A DNA stretch of 64,000 nt, taken from NCBI GenBank assembly GCA_022702705.1, contig CM040430.1, positions 83,224,227 to 83,288,226 on the forward strand. The letters are read 5' to 3'. Under the pieces are notes generated by a model that was not told the origin of the DNA, made no database searches, and worked only from the letters and a program-made list of their open reading frames with translations. A program made the position numbers and the translations under genes. This stretch comes from Papilionanthe hookeriana x Papilionanthe teres. Taxonomy: Eukaryota > Streptophyta > Magnoliopsida > Asparagales > Orchidaceae. Positions 46,800 to 58,557 of this stretch are shown in pieces; within the stretch, counting starts at the first letter, position 1; each line of letters starts with the position of its first letter.

Positions 46800-46845
46800 T
46801 TTTCATAACTGCGGCGCTTAAGCGCTAACCAGGCGGCGCTTAGCA
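46800..46845. repeat. GGCGCTTAAGCGCC palindrome cluster 3 in D
   Basis: CGGCGCTTAAGCGCT followed by GGCGGCGCTTAGCAGCC, preceded by TTTTTCATAACTG, much as TTTTTAACTG precedes the other two clusters. GC-rich island in AT-rich sequence. Confidence 0.7.
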
Positions 46846-47082
46846 GCCAGTGCACATTTTTGCATAGGTCTGCCAAATGTATTTCATTCTGACTCTTTTA
46901 AGTCATCAATTAATATCAAATAAACACCACTAAAACCAATCTCTTCAAAATACTACCACATAATGATAAAAATAAACCAAACAAAGCACACAAAGCAAAC
47001 ATAAAGCAAAGCACACCGATAACTATGGGTTGCCTCCCACAAAGTGCTTGGTTTAATTTCTTTATGCTGACATACCCAGAAC

Positions 47083-48215
47083 TTATTCTGAGTGACCCAA
47101 CATCTGATTCTCATCAGTTTTAAGTTGATCGACTGAAAAATAAGGTTTAAGTTTATGACCATTAACTTTGAATATTTTTCTAGTCTTAGGATCTAAAATA
47201 TCTACAGCTCCATAAGAATAAAATTTTATCACAATAAATAGACCCATCCATTTGGACTTAAGTTTTCCAGCAAAAATTCTCAATTTGGCATTATACAACA
47301 AAACTTTTTGTCCTGGCTCAATATTTTTAGTAGGAATCTTCCGATCATGCCATAATTTCATTTTTTCTTTATAAATCTAAGCATTTTCATAAGATTCATT
47401 CCTTATCTCTTCAAGCTTATTTAATTACAATAATCTCTTCTCAGTAACTTCCTTCAAATTATATTTGAACTCTTTCATAGCCCATTATACTTTATGCTCA
47501 AGTTCAACAGGTAAATGACAAGCTTTTCCAAAAATTAGCCAATTTGGGGACATCCCTATAGGAGTTCTGTAAGCAGTTCTATAAGCCCATAAAGTAAAAT
47601 CCAGTTTGATTGACCAACCTTTGTATTTGAATTAACAGTCTTTTACAATATTATTTTAATTTCAAGATTGGATAACTCAACCAAACCACTTGTCTGCGGA
47701 TGATAAGCAGTAGCAATGCGATGGTTAATATGATATTTTTTTACTAACTTCTCTATAATCGCATTTCTAAAATGACTTCCCCCATCTGTTATGATTACTC
47801 TTGGTATTCCAAATTTGAAAAATGTATTCTTTCTTAAAAACTTTGTAACACTTTGAGCATCACATTGAGGTAAGGCAAAACCTTCAATTCATTTGGATAC
47901 ATAATCTACTACTATTAAAATATAAATCTTTCCGAAATATGGTGTAAATGGTCTAATGAAATCTAATTCCCAAACATCAAATATTTCAACTTCCAACATA
48001 TAATTGAGGGGCATCTCGTTTCTTCTAGAAATATTTCCTACACGCTGACATCGATCACAATTTTTAATATATGCATTATCAACTTTAAAAATGGTAGGCC
48101 AATAAAATCTAGATTGTAAAATTCTATAAGCAGTTCTATCAACTCCAAAATGTCCCCCATAATCAGAATTATGACATTTTTGAATAATTTCATAAGTTTT
48201 TCTAAAGGCACACAT
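47083..48215 (-). pseudogene. Integrase of element D
   Basis: Minus-strand zinc finger CHNSDYGGHFG ... CDRCQRVG, then ISRRNEMPLNY and a core start EIFDVWELDFIRPF (catalytic Asp present), typical wording of Athila integrases (48215-47889). The middle of the core (47880-47370) is broken by frameshifts. The C-terminal part is open at 47361-47083 (GQKVLLYNAKLRIF, GKLKSKWMG). Inactive by frame breaks. Confidence 0.85.
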
Positions 48216-48238
48216 CTTTGAATGATCAGATCCTTTCC

Positions 48239-48960
48239 TTATTTATATAGAAATGGGTCATCCCATAAATAAGTTTTAACATCAGATAAAAATTTCTTCC
48301 TTTCCTGGTACGTCAAATCATATGGTATTATATCACTGACAATAAATTTTACAATGTAGGCATACCACGGAATATGCCAATCATTAAAAGTGAACAATTT
48401 TTTATCAGGAATATGTTTGTTAATTACTTCAGTATCACTAAGAGATTTTTCAGTATTAAGCCTGGATAGATGATCAACAATTCGATTATCAGCACCCTTC
48501 CTTTCTACTATCTCAAAATTAAATTCTTGCTTAAGAAGAATCCATCTAATTAATCTCAGTTTCACATCTTTCTTCTTCATTAAATATTTGATAGCAGAAT
48601 GATCAGTATGCACTACAGATTAAGTTCCAATTAAATATGATCAGAATTTATCAAAAACAAATACTACAGCTAATAACTCTTTCACAGTAGCTTCATTAAG
48701 AGTTTTACTAGCATAGTAAATTACTTTGAAAATTTTATCATATTTCTGACCCAAAACAGCACCAACAGCAAAATCACTGGCATCACACATTAATTCAAAA
48801 GGTTTTCCCCAATTTGGTGAAATTATAATAGGTGTAGTGATTAATTTTTCTTTTAATGTTTCAAAAGCTTTTAGGCATTCATCATCAAAATAAAAAATTA
48901 CATCCTTTTCCAATAAACGGCATAAGGGTTTTGAAATTTTTGAAAAGTCTTTAATGTAAC
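48239..48960 (-). pseudogene. RNase H of element D
   Basis: Minus-strand blocks ECLKAFETLKEKL, ELMCDASDFAVGAVLGQ (catalytic Asp; about 48780-48800), VIYYASKTLNEA, then after a stop HTDHSAIKYLMKKKD, RLIRWILLKQEFNFEI and ADNRIVDHLSRL. Standard single gypsy RNase H, in contrast to A and C. Confidence 0.87.
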
Positions 48961-49059
48961 GCCTGTAGAATCTAGCATGTCCCAGAAAACTTCTAATTCC
49001 CTTTACATTCGTTGGACAAGGTAAATTAGAGATAACTTAAATTTTTGCAGGATCTACCT

Positions 49060-49910
49060 CTAAATATTTTTCTGATATTCTATGTCCTAATTCAATTCCT
49101 CCTGCTACCATAAATTGTCATTTTTCCCAATTAAGGACCAAATTAGTTTCTTCTCAGCATTATAGAACTTTAGATAAATATTCTAAACATGATTCAAATG
49201 AACATCCAAACACTGAAAAGTCATCCATAAAACTTCAATCCCTTTTTCAATTAAATCACAGAAAATAGGCATAAAACATCTTTGAAAAGTAGCAGGGGCA
49301 TTACATAAACTAAAAGGCATTCTTCTAAAAGCAAGCATACCATAAGGACTGGTAGACGTTGTTTTATCTTGATCCTCAGGAGCAATTTGAATTTGGTGGT
49401 ACCCAGTATATCCATCCAGAAAATAAAAGTATGTATGCTCAGCCAGTCTATCCAACATCTGATCTAGAAATGGGAGTGGAAAATGATCTTTCCTTGTAGC
49501 AAGATTTAATTTTATATAATCAATGCATATTCGCCAACATGTACCTTGTCTTGTTGGTTAAATCTCATTCTTTTCATTAACAGTCACAGTTACTCCTCCT
49601 TTCTTAGGAACACAGTGAATAGGACCAACCCATGAACTATCTGAAATAGGGTAGATATTCCCATAATCCAACCACTATAAAATTTCTTTCTTAACAACAT
49701 CTTTCATAATAGGATTTAATCTCCTTTAAGGTTCATCCCTAGGTTTGCAATTATCTTCCATAAGGATTATAGGCATACAAATTGAAGGACTGTTTCCTTT
49801 AATATCATCTATCGTCCATCCAAAGGCTTTCTTATACTTCTTTAAAACTTTAAACAAACTCTCTTCTTCTTTTTTAGTTAATTGGGAGGAAATTACCACT
49901 GGAAAAGTTG
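49060..49910 (-). pseudogene. Reverse transcriptase of element D
   Basis: Minus-strand blocks in order: AFGWTIDDIKG, WVGPIHCVPKKGGVTV, a stop-containing stretch, CIDYIKLN, HFPLPFLDQMLDRLA, YFYFLDGYTGYHQIQIAPED (first catalytic Asp) and GMLAFRRMPFSLCNAPATFQRCF. The catalytic MDD motif lies in a shifted frame near 49222-49232. Athila type. Several stops and at least one frameshift. Confidence 0.88.
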
Positions 49911-50024
49911 AGGACTCACCTAAAAAATATACTTGAAATGATCAGGAAGCATCTTTAACTCAAGTTCAGGAGGTTTTTCAATTTATGGACCAAAAGAATC
50001 ATCTTTTTCAGTCATGTCCAACAG

Positions 50025-51250
50025 TTAAAAATTTTCATGAACATAATTTAGATGTTCCTGATGAAAATCTTCAGAATGATTTAACTCCTCTTCTTGCTCA
50101 TGTTCTAATTCTTCTCTTTCATATTTCTCTTCAAAAGTTAATTTTAAATGATATTCACTCAAATACTTGATAAAATCTATCCTATAACTTTCATCATCTT
50201 TACCTCTTGCAGGACATTTCATTGACTTTGAAATGTTGAATGTAACAGTCTGATCATTAACTCTCATTGTTAATTCCTCTTTTTGCACATTTATCATTGT
50301 TCTGCTTATGGCTAGGAAAGGTCTTCCTAAAATTATGGGTATCTCTTTATCTTCCTTCATATCTAGCATAATGCAATCAACAGGAAAGATAAATTGATCC
50401 ACTTTACCAAAACGACTTCTATAACTCATTTAGGACATGTAATCAAACGATTTGCTAATTGCAGAGTTACAGTAGTTGGAGTTATTTCTCTTAATCCAAG
50501 TCTTTTAAATATTGATCGAGGCATAAGGTTAATGTTTGCACCCAAATCACATACAGCTTTTCCATAAAATTTGTCTCCTATTGCACATGGAATTGTGAAA
50601 TTGCCAAGATCATTAAGCTTTTCAAGAAGCTTCTTCTGAATTATTGCACTACACTCCTCACTAAGAGCAACTGTCCCATTATCTTCAAACTTCCTTTTTT
50701 TGTTGAGAATATCCTTCATAAATTTCACATAGCTTGGCATCTATTCTAAGGCTTCAGTAAATGGAATGTTGATTGTAAGCTTCTTAAATATCTCCAAGAA
50801 TTTTAAAAATTACTTATCCAATTTTTGCTAACGAAGTTTTTGAGGAAATAGAGGTGCTGGTTTTTCCAAATCTTTCTTAAGTGGAGAAATAGGTCTTTCC
50901 AAACCTTTCAAAGTGTCCTCTTTTGGTTCTTCACTCTTTTCTTTCTCTACTTCAATTTCTTTTTGAACTCTACCTTCCAACTCTCTTCCACTTCTCAGTT
51001 GAATTGCTTTTACATGCTTTTTATTCTTATCTCTTATATTTACTTCAGTATTACTTGGAAGCATACCTCGGGATCTATTACTTATTGTATTGGAAACTTG
51101 TCCCAATTAATTTTTAATATTTCTAATTGTAGCTCCTTGACATTGCAATTGATTTCCCATTTGTAACACCACATCTTCAATAGACAACTTCTTCTCCTTA
51201 AATTGTGAAGCATTGTTAAAACCCGGAGGATAGGTTGGTCTATAATTATT
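50025..51250 (-). pseudogene. gag C-terminus and aspartic protease of element D
   Basis: Minus strand from 51250: NNNYRPTYPPGFNNASQF, a charged linker (51106-50828), then PSYVKFMKDIL and the protease with AVCDLGANINLMP (about 50545-50583, catalytic D-L-G-A kept), followed by PIILGRPFLA (about 50320-50350). The frame is broken by stops at 50828, 50426 and 50025. Typical Athila arrangement. The rest of gag lies on the other side of E. Confidence 0.83.
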
Positions 51251-51291
51251 ATTCCCTTGGTTGTTCTATTTTTTTAGCTCATTTTTATGAT

Positions 51292-51600
51292 AGGTCACCT
51301 CTTGACCTAAAAACTCAACTTTGGTCAAAATGGTCAATCCTGACCCAATGACTAACCCTATTGACTCAACAGGTCAACCCATGACCCAAAAAGTCAACTT
51401 TGGTCAAAATGGTCAATTATGACCCAATGACCAACTCTGTTGACCCAATAGGTCAACCTTTTGACCTAAAAAGCCAACTATGGTCAAAATGGTCAATCCT
51501 GACCCAATGACCAACCCTATTAACCCAATAGGTCAACCCATGACCCAAAAAATCAACTTTGGTCAAAATGATCAATTTTTGACCAAATAACCAATTATTT
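51292..51600 (+). repeat. W-box-rich tandem repeat at the start of E
   Basis: About 2.5 copies of a ~120-bp unit built from TGACCCAATGACC, GGTCAAAATGGTCAA and TTGACCCAATAGGTCAA. I count about 16 TTGAC/GTCAA cores in some 310 bp. TTGAC[C/T] is the W-box bound by WRKY factors; it lies upstream of the E TATA box. Confidence 0.75.
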
Positions 51601-52738
51601 ACCCAATGACCTGTTTAAGACCACAAAATGAAAAAATTAATCAAATAATTAATTTCAAAAATTATTTTGATTAATTAAATTAAATTGACTAATAATTTAA
51701 TATTTTAATTAATTAAATGAAATAATTAATTAAAATGAAAATTAAATTAAAAGTCATAAAATGATAAAATGCACAAATTAATTAAAAATAATGGAATTAA
51801 TCAAATAAATAATTCTAAAATTATTTTTGATTTATTAATTGACCAATAATTTAATTTTCATATTTTAATTAATGACATAATTAATTAAATTGAAGGTTAA
51901 ATTGAAAAAGTCATGAAATGAGACAAAATTCAATTTTAAATAAAAAATGACATGAAAATTAGTCAAGTAATTAATTTGGAATTATTTCCAATTAATAATT
52001 GATTAATAAAATAATTTCCAACATTTAATTAATGACATAATTAATTAAAATGGAAATTAAATTAAGAAGTGTATTAAATGGAATTTTAAACCTATGACAT
52101 TATGGTTTTCTAAAAATTCCAAATCTCCTTTATGACATCACAAATGACCTCATATGGATTAGGGACAACCCATATAACCCATTAAAAATGAAATAACCCA
52201 TGGATGACCCCTCATGAACCATGTTTAACCATGGTAAACACATGTGTGGATTCCTTCATCATTATGGAAAAATGATGTGTCACCTCCTCATGCAACCCTA
52301 AGGTAACCTTTGGTGACTCACCTAACACCTCCCATCTTCATCAATAGGAGAGGGGAAAAGCTTAGATCACCATTACTTCATGTGATGATCTCATAAATCA
52401 AAAATGAGAAAAATTAAAGAAAATAAAGAGATATGTGTCATCTCCCCATGAACCCTTAAATGAGGTGTTGGATGGTGAAGATCTTAGCTCATTGTGTCAC
52501 CATTAACCTCTCCCTTAGCCAATAGAATCGAAACAAAGAGATCAAAGGCTATCATGACAATTTGGAATCCATAAATGCCATGATACATGAGCTTGTTTAA
52601 GTGGCATAATTCCCATGGGATTTGGAGAGGTGATAGTTGGAATACATAGGGGAGGCTGTTACTACACCCTACTCCACAGTTCTAACCACCCCTTGTTAAT
52701 CCTAAGATAACCAAGGTTGAATCATAGCCATCGATGGC

Positions 52739-52746
52739 TATAAAAG
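52739..52746 (+). promoter_or_regulatory. TATA box of the E LTR
   Basis: TATAAAAG within GATGGCTATAAAAGGACC, a classical plant TATA box, about 1.45 kb into the LTR and about 0.5 kb before the GC-rich block, matching the order of elements in the A LTR. Confidence 0.6.
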
Positions 52747-54029
52747 GACCCCCTATCCGAAATTACAAGAGGAGAAGAAAAATCCATCGAAACCTATAGG
52801 CTGCCCCAAATCCCTTAGCTCCCAACACAAAAAGTCTTGCTAAGGACCTCAGCAATCTATTCCAATCAAGATTAAGCCATAGGATCAGTTCAATCAAGCC
52901 AATTTGTCCAAAACGCAAATTCAGCCCAAACCTAGCCACTTTGCCAAAATTGCTCACCAAGGCTAGCTACAAATCCAAATTGAAGTGACAAAGATCTTCT
53001 TTGGGAGTACTAGAGGCTGACCATCAAGTCTGATCAAGTTCAAGATTATTGTGGCCAAGGTATGGATTTATTTTGTCCAAAATAATTCATATAATTGAAA
53101 AATTATGGACTAAACTAGCCCAGAAAATTATCATCACCGTATAGATATAATCTATATGTCCAGATGACTCCATAGGTTCAAATATCACTAAATTTCATTG
53201 AGAGATGAGTGAGATATTGAGCTTTCAAGTTGGACGGTTTGAAATATTTTCGAATTTCTGAGATTTAATCTCAACCGTCCGTTCCCGTGTTTCGAAATGG
53301 ACAGTGTTGACTGCGCAGTCCGGTGTTCGGTGTTTGGATCCGGACAGCGGATCCTCCCGCGTCTTTGACGCGTACGAGGACACGCTACAGTTCCTCGATT
53401 TTCCGGGCTAGGTTAATTTATATTAACCTTAAAAACTTCGAAAAATCATATTTTTTTGTACAGAGCTCCTAAAAATAAAGTAAAATATCTATGGAAAGCT
53501 CTTGAAGAGAAGAAAACTATGAAATTAAAATCATAATTTTATTCTCAGTATTTAATTTTTAAAAATTTAAATACTCTTTGGAGTATTTTAATTATTAAAA
53601 ATTATTTACAAACCAGAAAAATGTGAAAAGTTTAGGGAAGAACCTTTATGTTCTTAGACACATCTCCTGATTTTTCTAAGGATAGGATAGCTCTCTAGAA
53701 TATGATTTTCTAATTTCCATGACACTTTATAACTATTTCCAACAATAATTATAAACTTTGGAAAAATGGAAAATCAAAATTCAAAATTGGTTAAGAACTT
53801 TAAGATGAAAGACAATAATCCTAAAACAATAATTCTTAAGCCATTAAATCAATCTTAAAAGACATTTTAAAATAGGGTTAAGATTTATTAATTATAAATT
53901 AATATTTCAAAATCCTTTTCTTCATTTACTTAATCCATTTCATAATGGACTAAGCCAATGATGAATCTAAACCCAAATGAACTCAAAATTAAACTTAATT
54001 AGGTTTAAAGACAACTTAAACCTAATTAA

Positions 54030-54720
54030 CTCACTAAACCTTAATCACATTAGGTTTAATATAAATATTAAACTTTAATTAGGTTTAAAGACAACTTAAA
54101 CCTAATTAACTCATTAAACCTTAATCACATTAGGTTTAATACAAAAATTACACTTTAATTAGATTTAAAGACAACATAAACCTAATTAACTCATTAAACC
54201 TTAATCACATTAGGTTTTATATAAAAATTAAACTTTAATTAGGTTTAAAGACAACTTAAACCTAATTAACTCATTAAACCTTAATCACATTAGGTTTAAT
54301 ACAAAAATTAAAGTTTCATTAGGTTTAAAGACAACTTAAACCTAATTAACTCATTAAACCTTAATCACATTAGGTTTAATATAAAAATTAAACTTTAATT
54401 AGGTTTAAAGACAACATAAACCTAATTAACTCATTAAACCTTAATCGCATTAGGTTTAATACAAAAATCAAACATTAATTAGGTTTAAAGACAACTTAAA
54501 CCTAATTAACTCATTAAACCTTAATCACATTAGGTTTAATATAAAAATTAAACTTTAATTAGGTTTAAAGACAACATAAACCTAATTAACTCATTAAACC
54601 TTAATCGCATTAGGTTTAATACAAAAATCAAACATTAATTAGGTTTAAAGACAACTTAAGCCTAATTAAACTCATTAAACCTTAATTACATTAGGTTTAA
54701 TACAAAATTAAAATTTTAAT
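54030..54720 (+). repeat. 80-bp tandem repeat made of hairpins, in E
   Basis: Period 80 (for example the AACTTTAATTAGG word at 54071, 54151 and 54231), about 8-9 copies. Each unit holds an inverted repeat such as TTAATTAGGTTTAA (54235-54248) and TTAAACCTAATTAA (54256-54269) with a 7-base loop, and a second one, ATTAAACCT..AGGTTTAAT. Confidence 0.92.
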
Positions 54721-57480
54721 TAAGTTTAAGGACATATTAAACTTAATTAAATCATTAAACCTTAACTAAATTAGGTTTAATACAAAAATCAAAACTTTAA
54801 TTAAGTTTAAGGACATATTAAACTTAATTAATTCATTAAACCTTAACTAAATTAGGTTTAATACAAAATTAAAACTTTAATTAAGTTTAAGGACTTATTA
54901 AACTTAATTAATTCATTAAACCTTAATTAAATTAGGTTTAATATAAAATCAAACTTTAATTAAGTTTAAGGACATACTCAACTTAATTAAATTCATTAAA
55001 CCTTAACTAAATTAGGTTTAATACAAAACTAAACTTAAATTGATTTTAAGAACATGTTAAACTTAATTAACACCTTAAACCTTAACTACATTAGGTTTGA
55101 GACAAATTAACCCCTAATTAGGTCTAACCCATTAGACTTAATTAACCATTAAGTCTTAAATAAATTAGACTTAATCAAACCTAAACCCTAATTAGGTCTA
55201 ACCCATTTACGTCTTAATTAAATGAAACGTAATCCAACTTAAACTCTAATTAAGTCTACCACATTAGACTTAATTAATCTATTAAAACTTAACCAACTAA
55301 GTTTTAATCAAACTTAAACTCTAATTAAGTCTACCACACTAGACTTAATTAAACTATTAAATCTTAACCAATTAAGGTTTAATCAAACTCAAACCTAAAA
55401 TAAACCTAACTTAAGTTCAACCTTTAACTTAAGTTCAACCCTTAACTTAGGTTCAACCCAACTTGAACCCAAGTTCAACATTTAACTTAGGTTCAACCCA
55501 ACAAGATTCAACGCAATGTGAACCCAAGTTTAAAACCTTAACTTGAGTTCAACCCATATTGAACTTAAGTCAACCTCAAATCTAGGTTCAACCTAACTTT
55601 AACCTAACTTAACTCAAATCCAAATCAAAGTTGAGTTCAACCCATATTGAACTTAAGTTAACCTTAAGTCTAGGTTCAATCCAACTTGTATCTAACTTAA
55701 ACATAAATTAAACTTGAGTTCAACCCATATTGAACTTAAGTTAACCTTAAGTCTAGGTTCAATCCAACTTGAATCTAACTTAAACCTAAATTAAACTTGA
55801 GTTCAACCCATATTGAACTTAAGTCAACCTTAAGTGTAGGTTCAACCTAACTTGAACCTAACATAACTCAAACTCAAATCAAACTTGAGTTCAACCCACA
55901 TTGAACTTAAGTCAACCTTAAGTTTAGGTTCAACCTAACTTGAACCTAACTTAACTCAAATCCAAATCAAACTTAAATTCAGCCCATATTGAACTTAAGT
56001 TAACCTTAAGTCTAGGTTCAATCCAACTTGAATCTAACTTAAACCAAAATTAAACTTGAGTTCAACCCATATTGAACTTAAGTTAACCTTATGTCTAGGT
56101 TCAATCCAACTTGAATCTAACTTAAACCTAAATTAAACTTGAGTTCAACCCATATTAAACTTAAGTCAAACTTAAGTCTAGGTTCAACCTAACTTGAATC
56201 TAACTTAACTCAAACTCAAATTAAACTTGAGTTCAACCCACATTGAACTTAAGTCAACCTTAAGTCTAGGTTCAATCTAACTTAAACCTAACTTAACTTA
56301 AATCTAAATCAAACTTGAGTTCAAACCATATTGAACTTATGTTAACCTTAAATCTAGGTTCAATCCAACTTGAATCTAACCTAAACCTAATAAACTTGAG
56401 TTCAACCCATATTGAACTTAAATAAGCCATAAGTCTAGGTTTAACCTAACTTATACCTAACTTTAATCCAACCCAAATTATAATTAAGTCTATCACATTA
56501 GACTTTATTAAACCATTAAACCTTAACCAACTGAGGTTTAATCATACTTAAACTCTAATTAAGTCTACCACATTAGACTTAATTAAACCATTAAACCTTA
56601 ACAAACCAAGGTTTAATCAAACTTAAACTTTAATTAAGTCTACCACATTAGCGTTAATTAAACCATTAAACCTTAATCAACTAAGGTTTAATCAAACCAT
56701 AAACCATAATTAAGTCTACCATATTAGACTTAATTAAACCATTAAACTTTAATCAAATAAGGTTTAATCAAACTTAAACTATAGTTAAGTCTACCACATT
56801 TGATGTAATTAAACCATTAAACATTAATCAATTAAGGTTTAATCAAACCTAAACCATAATTAAGTCTACCACATTAGACTTAATTAAACCATTAAACCTT
56901 AACTAATTATGGTTTAATCAAACTTAAACTCTAATTAAGTCTACCACATTAGACCTAATTAAACCATTAAACCTTAACCAACTAAGGTTTAATCAAACTT
57001 AAATTCTATTAAGTCTACCACATTAGACTTAATTAAACTATTAAACCTTAACCAATTAAGTTTTAATCAAATTCAAAACCAAAACTAACTTATGTCTAAC
57101 ACATATTAGACTTAAGTCAAACTATATTTAGGTTCAACCTGACATGAACCTAAGCCTAACCCCAACCTAACTTAAGTCTAACCCAAATTAGACTTAAGAC
57201 AAACTATACTTAGGTTGAACCTGACATGAATCTAAGTCTAACCCTAACCTAACATAAGTCTAACCCATATTAAACTTAAGGCAAACCATACTTAGGTTAA
57301 ACCTGACATGAACCAAGTCTAACCTAAACCTAACTTAAGTCTAACCCATATTAGACTTAAGTCAAATCATACTTAGTTTCAACCTGACATGAACCTAAGT
57401 CTAACCTAAACCAAGACATAAATCTTAGGTTTAATCGAAATTGAACCTAAATCGACATAAATCTTTGGTTCAACCCAAAT
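54721..57480 (+). repeat. Further hairpin-repeat arrays in E
   Basis: Successive arrays with related but different units: AAGTTTAA/TTAAACTT type (54720-55080), AAGTCTA..TAGACTTAA with AACCTTAA..TAAGGTTT (55080-55400, 56460-57060), CTTGAGTTCAA..TTGAACTTAAG with period near 90 (55400-56460), and CTTAAGTCTAA..TTAGACTTAAG with ACTTAGGTTCA..TGAACCTAAGT (57060-57480). No proteins. Confidence 0.88.
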
Positions 57481-58090
57481 TGAACCTAAATCAAAAAAAT
57501 TGAACTCAAATTGACATAATGAACATAAATTGACATTTCAAACATAAATCGACATAAATTTGACATTTCAAACATAAATCGACATAAGCGACATAAATTT
57601 GACATTTCAAACATAAATCGACATAAGCGACATAAATTTGACATTTCAAATATAAATCGACATAAATTTGACATTTCAAACATAAATCGACATAATAGAC
57701 ATAAATTTGACATTTCAAACATAAATCAACATAATCAACATAAATTTGACATTTCAAACATAAATCGACATAATCAACATAAATCCGACATTTCAAACAA
57801 AAAAAAATCAACATAACTGACATAAATTTGACATTCCAAATGAAATTCAACAAATTCGACAATTCAAACAAAACTATTCGAGATTAGTCAACATTCCAAA
57901 CATAATCAAATATAAACCGACATTAATCGACATTTCTAACCAAATTCAACAATCACCGACATTAAATGACATTAATTGACATTTCAAACCAAACTTAACA
58001 TAATTCGTCATTTAACATAAATCGACATGATTTGACATAAACTGACATAAGTTTGACTTAAATCAAACTTAACACGACACAAGCCGACAT
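57480..58090 (+). repeat. Short-period GACATAAAT/GACATTTCAAACATAA repeat in E
   Basis: Tandem copies of about 36-60 bp of GACATTTCAAACATAAATCGACATAA. Apparent minus-strand reading frames (complement 57486-57871) are translations of this repeat, not genes. The same repeat occurs inverted in F (61960-62220). Confidence 0.88.
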
Positions 58091-58480
58091 AATTCTTAAG
58101 TTCGACCTAAATCGAACTTAACACAACAACATTTACACTTTTTCGAGGATAAATATTAACATTAATTGGGAGTTTTCCTAGGCAATATTAATTGCTCAAG
58201 ATGTAATTAACTATAGGAGCTTGCTCCTATAGGAGATTAAAGAACTCAGGATAGGTACTTCACCTATAAGATCTCTCTGGTTACCCTAGATCTTCATGTG
58301 ATTTTCTCATACGAAAAACATCAGTAACTACACAATCTGAAGATTTATTCTATGAGATTATCATTTGATATCTTTTTCTCTCAATCTCTATCATGATTAA
58401 TTCTTATTTAATTTCTCCAAAGACTTCTGACAATAAGTCTAGGTAGAATAAGAATTAAGGCGATAGATAGAGAAAGAGAG

Positions 58481-58490
58481 TGGCGACTCC
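58481..58490 (+). other. Primer-site-like word inside the end of E
   Basis: TGGCGACTCC, sharing TGGCGACTC with the primer site of A, sits 67 bases before the E end. The same word (TGGTGACTC) is at complement 61237-61245 in F. It is inside the sequence shared by E and F, so it is either an old primer site now within the LTR or the E/F boundary is misplaced. Confidence 0.5.
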
Positions 58491-58557
58491 TTGACATTGA
58501 CATGATACGGGAATTGATAGCTATGCAAGTCGATAAAAAAGATTTTCATTGCCTTCA

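Larger units (their letters stand above)
51270..58557 (+). mobile_element. E: 7.3-kb LTR (probably solo) of a second Tat/Ogre-related family, inserted in gag of D
   Basis: Gag of D reads up to 58558 on one side and resumes at about 51265 on the other. The interval has no coding sequence but shows the LTR plan of A: start region rich in short repeats, TATA box (52739), GC-rich block (53260-53405), AT-rich part, and an end region with AAGATGTAATTAACTATAGG matching the A LTR near 9889-9906. Its end CATTGCCTTCA matches the end of F. The exact left edge (51262-51295) and a target-site duplication could not be fixed. Confidence 0.7.

Noticed and set aside
57486..57871. Repetitive minus-strand proteins (CLKCQIYVDYVDL type)
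   Set aside because: They simply translate the short-period GACATTTCAAACATAA DNA repeat; two frames are open for the same reason.
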